Origin: Victivallales bacterium
GTDB lineage: Bacteria > Verrucomicrobiota > Lentisphaeria > Oligosphaerales > Oligosphaeraceae
NCBI GenBank assembly: GCA_017615955.1
Contig: JAFZZD010000009.1
Location: forward strand, 1 to 6,175
Length of the DNA stretch: 6,175 nt
Direction: 5' to 3'
The translations under genes and the position numbers were made by a program. The notes below the pieces were generated by a model that was given only the letters and a program-made list of their open reading frames with translations, was not told the origin of the DNA and ran no database searches. Shown one piece after another: positions 1-5,966 of this stretch (positions are counted from its first letter, which is position 1; each line of letters opens with the position of its first letter).

Positions 1-911
1 GCTGGTATTTCGGCGTTTTGTGATATGGAACGCCCTATGGTGTCGCATAGCGTCAGGAAGGTTCCGCCAAGCAGCATAGCAACTGGAATGAGACGCCTGT
101 TTGGGGCACCTATGGCCAGTCTGGCGATATGAGGGCATACGAGGCCCACGAAGCCGATTGGGCCGCATAGCGCGACCACTGCCCCTGTTATAAGCGAAAC
201 GCATGCAAATGTAAGTAGCCTGGCTTTCTTCAAGTCAATTCCTCTGCTTGCGGCAAAGTCATCGCCCACGATGAGCAAATCCAGTGCCTCTGCACCGCCT
301 GCGTAGGAAGCGCACAACGCAATGACGCACAATGGCACCAGTATGCACAGCGGGGCATAGTCACTGATTGCCAATGACCCAGACATCCATCTCATCACGC
401 GGAACAGCTCTCCCTCGCGCCCCGCATATTGCACGAACATTATCACGCTGGATGTGAAGAAGCTGATTGCCACGCCCGCAAGAAGCATTGTATTGCCGTC
501 GTTTCGGCGTCCACAACGGCTTAGCATATAGACCAGAGCCGACACAATGAAGGCGCCCGCAAAAGCGGCGATGCCATTTGCACCCATGCCGAGCAGCGTG
601 CCTCCCACGCCCAGCCATGCCGCAATGGAGACTCCCAATGCCGCGCCGCCTGAAAGTCCCAGCGTGTATGGAGAGGCGAGCCCATTGCGGAACAGCGACT
701 GGAAGCACGCACCGCCAAAGGACAATGCCGCCCCCGCAAAGAACCCCAGCAACACCCGAGGTATGCGCATGCGGCGCAGTATCGTGCCGTCCAGAGTGTC
801 CGCAAACAAATCAGACGGCAACAGCAGCTTGCTGCCCACGAATGGCGCACACAGCAGTAATGCCACTGAAAGCAGCACCGCTAATGCTATCTTTTTGCTG
901 ACACTATTCAT
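1..911 (-). CDS. FecCD/BtuC-family ABC transporter permease, 3' end cut by the window edge
   Basis: Inner-membrane permease of a binding-protein-dependent importer for an iron chelate, heme or cobalamin; the substrate cannot be read from sequence. Reading the minus strand from the ATG at 911-909 gives 303 uninterrupted codons that continue past the window edge. Family length is about 330-350, so roughly 30-40 C-terminal residues are missing. Seen: an N-terminal hydrophobic helix (about 8-24); the hallmark block at about 66-92 containing GGACFQSLFRNGLASPYTLG then SGGAALG; WMSGSL at 176-181; and the signature GPIGFVGLVCPHIAR at 250-264, the region that contacts the ATPase subunit in this family. 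The partner ATPase and binding-protein genes would lie beyond the window. Start choice: an upstream ATG at 917 hits a stop after four codons, so 911 is the first usable ATG. No good Shine-Dalgarno is present; the nearest purine run, GGAG, is over 20 nt upstream. The gene lies 80 bp after tsaD, separated by a repeat element. Confidence 0.93.
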   Translation of the reverse strand, partial: MNSVSKKIALAVLLSVALLLCAPFVGSKLLLPSDLFADTLDGTILRRMRIPRVLLGFFAGAALSFGGACFQSLFRNGLASPYTLGLSGGAALGVSIAAWLGVGGTLLGMGANGIAAFAGAFIVSALVYMLSRCGRRNDGNTMLLAGVAISFFTSSVIMFVQYAGREGELFRVMRWMSGSLAISDYAPLCILVPLCVIALCASYAGGAEALDLLIVGDDFAASRGIDLKKARLLTFACVSLITGAVVALCGPIGFVGLVCPHIARLAIGAPNRRLIPVAMLLGGTFLTLCDTIGRSISQNAEIP

Positions 912-935
912 TATTCATTAAAAATATGTCTCTTT

Positions 936-991
936 CTCCGCGTCTCTGCGTCTCTGCGCCTCTGCGTTAAAAAAAGCGTCTCTGCATTGAA
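936..991 (-). repeat. ACGCAGAG-type tandem repeat element, copy 1 (after tsaD)
   Basis: Read on the minus strand, this starts three bases after the first base of the tsaD stop codon. It holds TTCAA, one degenerate unit (TGCAGAG then ACGC), a run of seven T (975-969), an A, then four 8-nt units at 967-936: ACGCAGAG, GCGCAGAG, ACGCAGAG and ACGCGGAG. The same architecture recurs after pta at 5824-5883. The transcribed strand is purine-rich with no internal complement, so it does not form a classical hairpin terminator. Its function is unknown. Confidence 0.85.
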
Positions 992-2059
992 TTATGCCAG
1001 GGGGGCGAAGGGCAGGGTGCCAAGCGAGGATTCCAGACGCGCGTTGATGCCGAAGTCGTCAGCATTGCCGCCGTGCTTTAGGTAGTGCCAGGCAAGTCCG
1101 CCAATCATGGCTGCGTTGTCGGTGCAGTATTTGGGTGGCGCACATACGAAGCGTCTGCCTCGCTTCTGGCAGGAGACGGCGATTTTTTCACGAAGGCGGC
1201 TGTTGCAGGCCACGCCGCCGCACAGGCATACCACCTTTGCGCCGATGGCCTTTGCCGCGTCCCTGGACTTCATGTCCAGCACGTCTATCACCGCCTCCTG
1301 GAAACTGGCTGCCAGGTCGTTCAGCCGGGTCTGAACGATTGCTTCATCACCCTTGAGCGCGTAGAGGAGGGAGGTCTTCACGCCGCTGAAACTGAAGTCG
1401 AACCTGTGTTCGGGACTGACTGCCTTGCCAGCCGCGCCCGTTAGCGAGCGGGGAAACGCGAATGCGGCGGGATTGCCCTCCTTGGAGAGCCTGTCTATGA
1501 CGGGTCCGCCAGGGTAGGGCAGTCCCAGTGCCTTGGCCGCCTTGTCCAGTGCCTCTCCTGCGGCATCGTCCAGTGTGGAACCCAGGATGCTTGCCTTGCC
1601 ATCAGCGGGTATCTTTACGATCGCGGTATGCCCGCCCGAAACTACCAGCGCCAGAATGGGGAAGTTGTTTTTGTCTTCAAGCAATTCCTTGTTTTCCAGG
1701 AACGCGCCGTATATGTGTCCCAGAAAGTGGTTTATTCCAACGATGGGGATGTTTCTTGCTGCGGCAAGGCCCTTGGCGTATGCGTTGCCTACCAGCAGGG
1801 CGGGTACCAGGCCAGGACGATTCGTGACGCCCACCGCGTCAATGTCCTTCAGGCTTGCACCCGCTTCCTTTAGTGCGCTTTCCACCACTGGCGCGATGTT
1901 CTTCAGGTGCTCCCTGGCCGCCAGTTCGGGAACAACGCCGCCGAATTGCGCGTGCTTTGCAATCTGTGAGGAAATCACACTGGAACGCACGGTGAAGCCG
2001 TCCTCCACCAGTGAGGCTGCGGTTTCGTCGCAGCTGCTTTCAATGCCAAGTACCAACAT
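992..2059 (-). CDS. tsaD: tRNA N6-adenosine threonylcarbamoyltransferase TsaD
   Basis: Transfers the threonylcarbamoyl group from threonylcarbamoyl-AMP to A37 of ANN-decoding tRNAs (t6A), in the cytoplasm, with TsaB and TsaE as usual bacterial partners. It is nearly universal. The 355-residue product is slightly longer than the usual ~335-345. Seen in order: ASKHA-fold start GIESSCDET (5-13); HAQFGGVVPELAAREH (36-51); the metal-binding histidines H111 and H115 in NHFLGH; SGGHT (141-145); DDAAGEALDKAAKALGLPYP (164-183) followed by GGPVID; FSFSGVKT (222-229); GGVACNSRLRE (281-291); and the C-terminal metal ligand D314 in CTDNAAM. All key residues are present, so the enzyme should be active. Its ATG overlaps the stop of the upstream phosphodiesterase gene by one base (TAATG), with GAGG about 12 nt before the ATG, inside that gene's last codons. 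This points to translational coupling. No tsaB or tsaE is nearby. Confidence 0.97.
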   Translation of the reverse strand: MLVLGIESSCDETAASLVEDGFTVRSSVISSQIAKHAQFGGVVPELAAREHLKNIAPVVESALKEAGASLKDIDAVGVTNRPGLVPALLVGNAYAKGLAAARNIPIVGINHFLGHIYGAFLENKELLEDKNNFPILALVVSGGHTAIVKIPADGKASILGSTLDDAAGEALDKAAKALGLPYPGGPVIDRLSKEGNPAAFAFPRSLTGAAGKAVSPEHRFDFSFSGVKTSLLYALKGDEAIVQTRLNDLAASFQEAVIDVLDMKSRDAAKAIGAKVVCLCGGVACNSRLREKIAVSCQKRGRRFVCAPPKYCTDNAAMIGGLAWHYLKHGGNADDFGINARLESSLGTLPFAPLA

Positions 2060-3348
2060 TATCCAATAACCTCGTCTTTTATCATTGCCGCCGATTCTGG
2101 CAGCGTATTTGCGCTGTATAGCAAATCAATGCCCCGTGATGCGTGGAATGCTGCTGGCGCGTCTGCCCGTCCATGTGAACCGCGCACCAGGCCGCAGTCC
2201 GTCGCCGTGCTGAAGAACGGGATTTTCCAGAACAGCTCGCATGGATCGTAGCCAATCTTGGAATGAATGTCCACGTGGTTTGCGTAGTCTGGCGCGGCTC
2301 TGTCATCGTCCCACCACTGGTATGCGAACCAGCTGTCGGCCTCCGCCAGCAGAACCAGTTCACCGCAATTGGGGTGTGACAGTCCAGCTTCCTCTGGTGT
2401 GAGTGCCGCCGCCACGCCAGGCAGTGAGGCCAGCAGCTCCTGCACCTGCGGAATAAGTGCCCTGTCTTCTATGAACATAAGCGCCACCTGGTGGTCCGTC
2501 ATGGCGAATGCCTTTGTCTCGTACAAGTTCGGGTATTGCCTCCCATTGACCTCACGCACTGCAAACATTCCAGCCTCCAGCAGCACCTTGTTGGGATAGA
2601 CCACTCTGGAAACAGGAACTACGGAGTAGTCGCCCCAGAACACAGTTTCGTATCCCAGCTCGTCCGCCGCGTCAAGCAGGTATGTAATGTGGTTTGCCAG
2701 CAAATCCAGCTCGCTTTCCACGTGCTTGCCTTGAGGACCTTCCCTTTGCAGGCAATAGTCCATGTCAGGCAGATATGTCATCACCAGTTCAGGAGCGTAT
2801 AGCTCCATCACAGCGGCAGTTGCTTCCGCGCAGTATGCACCTGCCTCCGCAGATGCCAGCGGCCCCCAGTAATGGCGCAGGTGGAATGTGCTTGACATAG
2901 CCTTGTTTAGCTCTTCAGGCAGCCTGTCTGGTTTCGCCTGGAATGCCTCCACCATGCCGCCGCCATGCTTGTGTATTGGAGCAGGCGACAGGACTATGTC
3001 CGCCGTGTCACCCAGGCATTGCTGGTGAAAAAGCACCGCCACGCGCCCGCCACGGCTACGCAGATTGTCCCAAATGCGCTGTTGCGGCATCAGCCTGGCT
3101 GACTGGCTCCAGAACGTGACTCTGCATTCATTGCGGTCATAGCGGCCATTGCAGAGAATGCCGTTCTCTGCGGGAGGAAGCCCCGTTCGCATGGTCGCCT
3201 GTGCCGTGCTTGTCACCGCAGGAAACACTGGCTGCAATGGCTGAAAGCACATCTTAGCCAGCGCTTTGCTGCGTTGCACCAAGTTCATATCAAGCCCTGC
3301 GCATGACACCAGCAGCAGCTTCCTTTTGCTTCTAGATGATTTGTCCAT
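2059..3348 (-). CDS. Alkaline-phosphatase-superfamily phosphodiesterase / nucleotide pyrophosphatase-like protein
   Basis: Likely metal-dependent hydrolase of the type I phosphodiesterase/nucleotide pyrophosphatase fold; the substrate is unknown. From the ATG at 3348 it is 429 residues. Seen: beta-strand 1 LLLVSCAGLD (11-20) with candidate metal ligand D20; the nucleophile block PAVTSTAQATMRTGLPPAENG (43-63), whose T45 or T47 would be the catalytic Thr; YLPDMDYCLQREGP (192-205); WGDYSVVPVSRVVYPNKVLLEAG (238-260); AFAMTDHQVAL (280-290); GYDPCELFW (366-374); and the C-terminal metal-binding GSHGR (390-394). These match a bacterial subgroup I recall with YLPxLDYxLQRxGP and VRGSHGR motifs. There is no signal peptide or membrane helix, so it is predicted cytoplasmic. 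An in-frame extension to 3540 exists but is AT-rich, low in protein character and lies in the divergent promoter region. GAGG about 12 nt upstream weakly supports 3348. The gene overlaps tsaD by one base and probably leads that transcript. Confidence 0.88.
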   Translation of the reverse strand: MDKSSRSKRKLLLVSCAGLDMNLVQRSKALAKMCFQPLQPVFPAVTSTAQATMRTGLPPAENGILCNGRYDRNECRVTFWSQSARLMPQQRIWDNLRSRGGRVAVLFHQQCLGDTADIVLSPAPIHKHGGGMVEAFQAKPDRLPEELNKAMSSTFHLRHYWGPLASAEAGAYCAEATAAVMELYAPELVMTYLPDMDYCLQREGPQGKHVESELDLLANHITYLLDAADELGYETVFWGDYSVVPVSRVVYPNKVLLEAGMFAVREVNGRQYPNLYETKAFAMTDHQVALMFIEDRALIPQVQELLASLPGVAAALTPEEAGLSHPNCGELVLLAEADSWFAYQWWDDDRAAPDYANHVDIHSKIGYDPCELFWKIPFFSTATDCGLVRGSHGRADAPAAFHASRGIDLLYSANTLPESAAMIKDEVIG

Positions 3349-3400
3349 AAATCTAACTTGCCTCACTTCTTTTTCAACTCGTATGCTTAAAATTGCCATT

Positions 3401-3429
3401 TTGCTTTTGTATGCATTAAACGCTATAAA
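3401..3429 (+). promoter_or_regulatory. Candidate sigma70-type promoter for buk-pta
   Basis: TTGCTT (3401-3406) is followed after exactly 17 nt by TATAAA (3424-3429), a reasonable -35/-10 pair in an AT-rich context and directed at buk. Transcription would begin near 3436 and give a leader of about 135 nt. This is pattern matching only; AT-rich DNA produces such matches by chance. Confidence 0.35.
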
Positions 3430-3560
3430 ATGATAAATATTGTGTTGCTGAAATTGTAATTGAGACAAGCCTTTGACTTGGGGGGCATCAACTGGAAAAA
3501 ACGTGCCGCAAAGATATATTTTGCCTCTAGCGAAAAGCACAGTATCAACCCCTTGAGAAA

Positions 3561-3564
3561 AGGA
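3561..3564 (+). promoter_or_regulatory. Ribosome binding site of buk
   Basis: AGGA lies within an A-rich stretch, 8 nt before the ATG at 3573. It supports that start codon. Confidence 0.6.
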
Positions 3565-3572
3565 AAAAAACT

Positions 3573-4697
3573 ATGACAACTGAAGACGGCAGAAAGTTGA
3601 AGCTGCTGGTGATAAATCCTGGCTCCACCTCCACGAAGGTGAGCCTCTATGAGAATGAGAAGTCCCTGTTTGAGAAAAGCGTGTTCCACGATGCGCCCGT
3701 TTTGCTGCAGTATCCCCATGTGAATGACCAGATCCCATTCCGTTATAAGGTAATTATGGACATGCTGGCAGATTACGGCGTGGCTGCCAAGGACATCGAC
3801 GTGTTTGTGGGGCGCGGCGGCAGCGCATATTCCCAGCCAGGTGGCGTCACTGTCATTGACAAACGTCTCTACGATGACACAGTGGCGGCGGTTGGCGGCA
3901 GCGAGCATCCAGCCAAGCTGGGCGTCATGCTGGCGTGGAAGTTCGCCCAGGAATTCGGGCGCAAGGCATACACTCTGAATCCCACCAATGTGGATGAATA
4001 CTGCGACTACGCCAGGCTCACTGGCATCAAGGGTGTTTACCGCACTTCCCATTCCCATGTCCTAAACCAGAAGGCGGTGGCGGCGTTCCACGCGGAGAAG
4101 CTGGGCAAGCGCTACAGTGACTGCAACTTCATCGTGGCGCACATCGACGGCGGCATCACCGTCAGCGCGCACTGCAAGGGAAGGATGATTGACGGCAACA
4201 TGGGCGCGGACGGCGAGGGCGCATTCACGCCAACCCGCATCGGCAGCGTGCCAGTTCTGGCCCTGCTGGACTACATCGAGCAGCACTCCATAAAGGATGT
4301 GCGCCTTGCATGCTCCAGGGCAGGGGGCTTTGTCAGCCTGTTCGGCACATCGGATTCGGACATTATCCACCGCAAGGTGGAGGAAGGCGATCCCAAGGCC
4401 AGCCTGGTGTGGAACACCATGATCTACCAGATCTGCAAGCAGATCGGCGAGATGAGCGCTGTCCTTTGCGGGCAGGTGGAGGGCATTCTCCTCACTGGCG
4501 GCCTTATGCGCTTCCAGGACATAATAGACGGCATTCAGAAGCGCTGCGGCTGGATCGCGCCAATAAGCGTGTATCCAGGCGAACTGGAGCAGGATGCGCT
4601 GGCATTGACGGTGCTGAAGGCGTTGCGTGGCGAGGAACCCATCCTCACCTACGCTGGCAAGCCAGTCTGGGATGGTTTCAAGGAAATTGGCCTCTAG
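3573..4697 (+). CDS. buk: Butyrate kinase family carboxylate kinase
   Basis: ASKHA-superfamily acyl-phosphate kinase: butyryl-phosphate (or another short or branched acyl-phosphate) + ADP gives the carboxylate + ATP, reversibly, in the cytoplasm. The 374 residues are about the family length. Seen: phosphate-1 motif VINPGSTSTK (13-22); GRGG (80-83) with the probable substrate-binding Arg81; LNQKAVA (164-170); the phosphate-2 region VAHIDGGITVSAH (188-200); DGNMGADGEGAFTPTRIGS (207-225); AGGFVSLFGTSD (250-261), matching the Buk GGLVxYLGTND block; adenosine-site LLTGGL (306-311); and VYPGELEQDALA (333-344). The Buk-specific blocks separate it from acetate kinase, which has a different N-terminus (NxGSSS) and HGTSH. 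Asp192 replaces the middle Gly of the usual HLGGGIS; I recall HIDGG in other Buk-like proteins, so this may mark a subgroup. Substrate is uncertain because the partner downstream is Pta rather than Ptb. The start is supported by AGGA 8 nt upstream. Confidence 0.9.
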   Translation: MTTEDGRKLKLLVINPGSTSTKVSLYENEKSLFEKSVFHDAPVLLQYPHVNDQIPFRYKVIMDMLADYGVAAKDIDVFVGRGGSAYSQPGGVTVIDKRLYDDTVAAVGGSEHPAKLGVMLAWKFAQEFGRKAYTLNPTNVDEYCDYARLTGIKGVYRTSHSHVLNQKAVAAFHAEKLGKRYSDCNFIVAHIDGGITVSAHCKGRMIDGNMGADGEGAFTPTRIGSVPVLALLDYIEQHSIKDVRLACSRAGGFVSLFGTSDSDIIHRKVEEGDPKASLVWNTMIYQICKQIGEMSAVLCGQVEGILLTGGLMRFQDIIDGIQKRCGWIAPISVYPGELEQDALALTVLKALRGEEPILTYAGKPVWDGFKEIGL

Positions 4698-4788
4698 TGG
4701 TCTGTGGCCTGTGGTCTGTGGTCTGTGGCCTGTGCGCGGGGCGAAAGCCCCGCGTTTAGTAGGCACAGTCCACAGTCCACAGTCCACA
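4698..4788. repeat. 7-nt tandem arrays in inverted orientation around a GC hairpin
   Basis: Immediately after the buk stop come five tandem 7-nt units of type GTGGYCT (about 4697-4731: GTGGTCT, GTGGCCT, GTGGTCT, GTGGTCT, GTGGCCT, then GTG). A perfect GC hairpin follows, then three units of CACAGTC plus CAC (4764-4787). The right array, reverse complemented, reads GTGGACT, so the two arrays can pair with one mismatch per 7-nt unit. The whole 91-bp element is therefore an imperfect large palindrome filling most of the buk-pta gap. Its function is unknown; it could affect read-through, mRNA stability or relative expression of the two genes. Confidence 0.85.
4735..4754. other. Perfect 8-bp GC hairpin with GAAA tetraloop
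   Basis: CGCGGGGC, loop GAAA (4743-4746), GCCCCGCG. An extra G-U pair (4734/4755) is possible. A GNRA loop closed by C-G is exceptionally stable in RNA. Only TTTAG follows, not a U-tract, so it is a poor intrinsic terminator. An mRNA-stabilising or processing structure between buk and pta is more likely. Confidence 0.8.
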
Positions 4789-4803
4789 AAAAACATTAAC
4801 TCT

Positions 4804-4808
4804 AGGAG
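4804..4808 (+). promoter_or_regulatory. Ribosome binding site of pta, fixing its start
   Basis: AGGAG lies 7 nt before the ATG at 4816. It identifies that ATG as the start, rather than an in-frame ATG at 4627 that would lie inside buk and read through the repeat array. Confidence 0.85.
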
Positions 4809-4815
4809 TAGTATT

Positions 4816-5811
4816 ATGGGATTGATTGAGTTTGCTTGTGAGAAGGCGCGCAAATGTGTGAAGCGCATAGTTTTGCCTGAAGGCGATGAGCCGCGTACCG
4901 TGCAGGCAGCGGCGAAGCTGTTTGCCGAAAAGCTGGTGTGCCCAGTGCTGCTGGGCAATGTTGACAAAGTGAAGAAGCTGGCTACCGAACTTGGCGCCAA
5001 TATAGATGGCATTGAGATAATCGACCCGATGAGCAGTCCAAAGGCAGCCGATTACGCGCAGGCTTTATATCAGTTGCGCAAGGAAAAGGGCGTGACCGAG
5101 GAAATGGCGGCGAAACTTGTCCAGGACCCGATGTACTACGGCATTATGATGGTCAAGCTGGGTGACGCGGATGGTCTGGTGTCAGGTGCTGTGCATACCA
5201 CTGGCGACATGCTGCGCCCAGCATTGCAGATTATCAAGACCAAGCCTGGCACAAAGGTGGTTTCATCCAGCTTCCTCATGGAATGCCCCAACAAGAAACT
5301 GGGCTACAATGGACTTCTGGTGTATTCGGACTGCGTGGTGATGCCTTGCCCCACAGCCGAGGAGCTTGCAAATATCGCTGTGTCCGCCGCAGAGACGGCC
5401 AAAGTGCTGTGCGGCATTCCAGAGCCAAAGGTGGCTCTGCTTTCATTCTCCACAAAGGGCAGCGCCAAGCACGAACTGGTGACTAAGGTGCAGGAGGCGA
5501 CACGCATTGCCCATGAACTTGCGCCTGACCTGGCGCTAGACGGTGAACTGCAGATGGATGCGGCAATTGTTCCTGAAATCGGCGCATCAAAGGCAAAGGG
5601 CAGTCCAGTCGCGGGATATGCAAATGTGCTGGTCTTCCCTGACTTGCAGGCTGGAAACATCGGATATAAGATTACGCAGCGCATCGGCGGCGCTGAGGCA
5701 TACGCCGTGCTGCAAGGCCTGGCGAAACCATGCAATGACCTGTCCCGCGGCTGCTCCGTAGAGGACATCGTCAAGACTGTGGTGCTTACCGCCGTCCAGG
5801 CGCAGGCCTGA
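4816..5811 (+). CDS. pta: Phosphate acetyltransferase, short form
   Basis: Acetyl-CoA (or another acyl-CoA) + Pi to acyl-phosphate + CoA; with the kinase upstream it completes a substrate-level phosphorylation pathway. The 331 residues match the single-domain Pta class (~330), lacking the N-terminal regulatory region of enterobacterial Pta (~700). Seen: VLPEGDEPRT (19-28); GDADGLVSGAVHTTGDMLRP (116-135); LSFSTKGSAKH (209-219); DGELQMDAA (242-250); AGYANVLVFPDLQAGNIGYK (266-285) followed by ITQR (Arg289); and LQGLAKPCNDLSRGCSVEDIV (299-319). Ser310, Arg311, Asp317, Arg134 and Arg289 correspond to residues recalled as functional in the methanosarcinal enzyme. The LQG-KP-NDLSRG block indicates Pta rather than Ptb (~300 residues). 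Oddity: the usual Gly-Pro before the LQG motif is Ala-Val (AYAVLQG, 295-301). The start is fixed by AGGAG 7 nt upstream. It is probably co-transcribed with buk across the repeat-filled gap. Confidence 0.92.
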   Translation: MGLIEFACEKARKCVKRIVLPEGDEPRTVQAAAKLFAEKLVCPVLLGNVDKVKKLATELGANIDGIEIIDPMSSPKAADYAQALYQLRKEKGVTEEMAAKLVQDPMYYGIMMVKLGDADGLVSGAVHTTGDMLRPALQIIKTKPGTKVVSSSFLMECPNKKLGYNGLLVYSDCVVMPCPTAEELANIAVSAAETAKVLCGIPEPKVALLSFSTKGSAKHELVTKVQEATRIAHELAPDLALDGELQMDAAIVPEIGASKAKGSPVAGYANVLVFPDLQAGNIGYKITQRIGGAEAYAVLQGLAKPCNDLSRGCSVEDIVKTVVLTAVQAQA

Positions 5812-5823
5812 CAACCAAAACAA

Positions 5824-5883
5824 TTCAACGCAGAGGCGCAGAGTTTTTTTAACGCAGAGACGCAGAGACGCAGAGACGCAGAG
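5824..5883 (+). repeat. ACGCAGAG-type tandem repeat element, copy 2 (after pta)
   Basis: It begins 12 bases after the pta stop codon. It holds TTCAA (5824-5828), two 8-nt units (ACGCAGAG and GCGCAGAG, 5828-5843), seven T (5844-5850), an A, then four perfect ACGCAGAG units (5852-5883). Organisation and position match copy 1 at 936-991: same TTCAA lead, same T7, same tandem units, same orientation relative to the upstream gene. Copy 1 differs mainly by lacking part of the units before the T-run. Confidence 0.88.
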
Positions 5884-5889
5884 GTTTTA

Positions 5890-5966
5890 GCCTTTCACTA
5901 TAGACTATCACAATTCTTGAATAGATTATTGAAGCAATTGCTTATTGGAAGTCTATATTGAAAGAC
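5890..5966. repeat. Imperfect 17-nt inverted repeat enclosing a 12-bp palindrome
   Basis: The arms 5890-5906 and 5950-5966 match at 15 of 17 positions when one is reverse complemented; the core TATAGACT/AGTCTATA is exact. The 43-nt interior contains the perfect palindrome AAGCAATTGCTT (5932-5943), and CAATT (5911-5915) can pair with AATTG (5936-5940), so a long stem is possible. No T-run follows, so it is not an obvious terminator. It could be a binding site or a remnant of a small mobile element. Confidence 0.55.

Larger units (their letters stand above)
3349..3572. promoter_or_regulatory. Divergent intergenic region between the phosphodiesterase/tsaD unit and buk/pta
   Basis: This 224-bp stretch separates two divergent transcription units, and its left half (about 3349-3460) is clearly AT-richer than the flanking genes. 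It must contain the start signals for both units unless buk is read from elsewhere. No convincing minus-strand -35/-10 pair could be picked. The right half would form most of a long 5' leader for buk. It includes a small potential hairpin, GCAAA-(7 nt)-TTTGC, at 3508-3524, but I recognise no riboswitch fold. Confidence 0.6.

Noticed and set aside
361..921. Several open frames of 107-124 residues on both strands in the first kilobase
   Set aside because: They are shadows of the FecCD permease, which reads continuously from 911 to the window edge on the minus strand and carries clear family signatures.
3349..3540. N-terminal extension of the phosphodiesterase to an ATG at 3540
   Set aside because: The extra 64 residues come from AT-rich intergenic DNA with no family similarity, and the conserved fold begins right after the ATG at 3348. 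An intermediate ATG at 3399 has no ribosome binding site.
3423..4058. 211-residue minus-strand open frame opposite the start of buk
   Set aside because: It is antisense to strongly conserved Buk motifs and covers the divergent promoter region; it has no recognisable domain.
4735..4754. Intrinsic terminator after buk
   Set aside because: The hairpin is strong but only TTTAG follows; without a U-tract, and with pta close by in the same direction, termination is not supported.
4698..4788. CRISPR array or classic REP/RAYT element
   Set aside because: Units are 7 nt with no spacers, so not CRISPR. A GTAG occurs at 4759, but on the 3' side of the hairpin, not the 5' position typical of REP sequences.
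4627..4815. In-frame upstream extension of pta into buk
   Set aside because: It would translate the tandem repeat and overlap buk in another frame; AGGAG before 4816 and the normal Pta N-terminus fix the start there.
4062..5012. 316-residue minus-strand open frame across buk and pta
   Set aside because: It is antisense to two well-supported genes and runs through the repeat array, which yields a low-complexity stretch.
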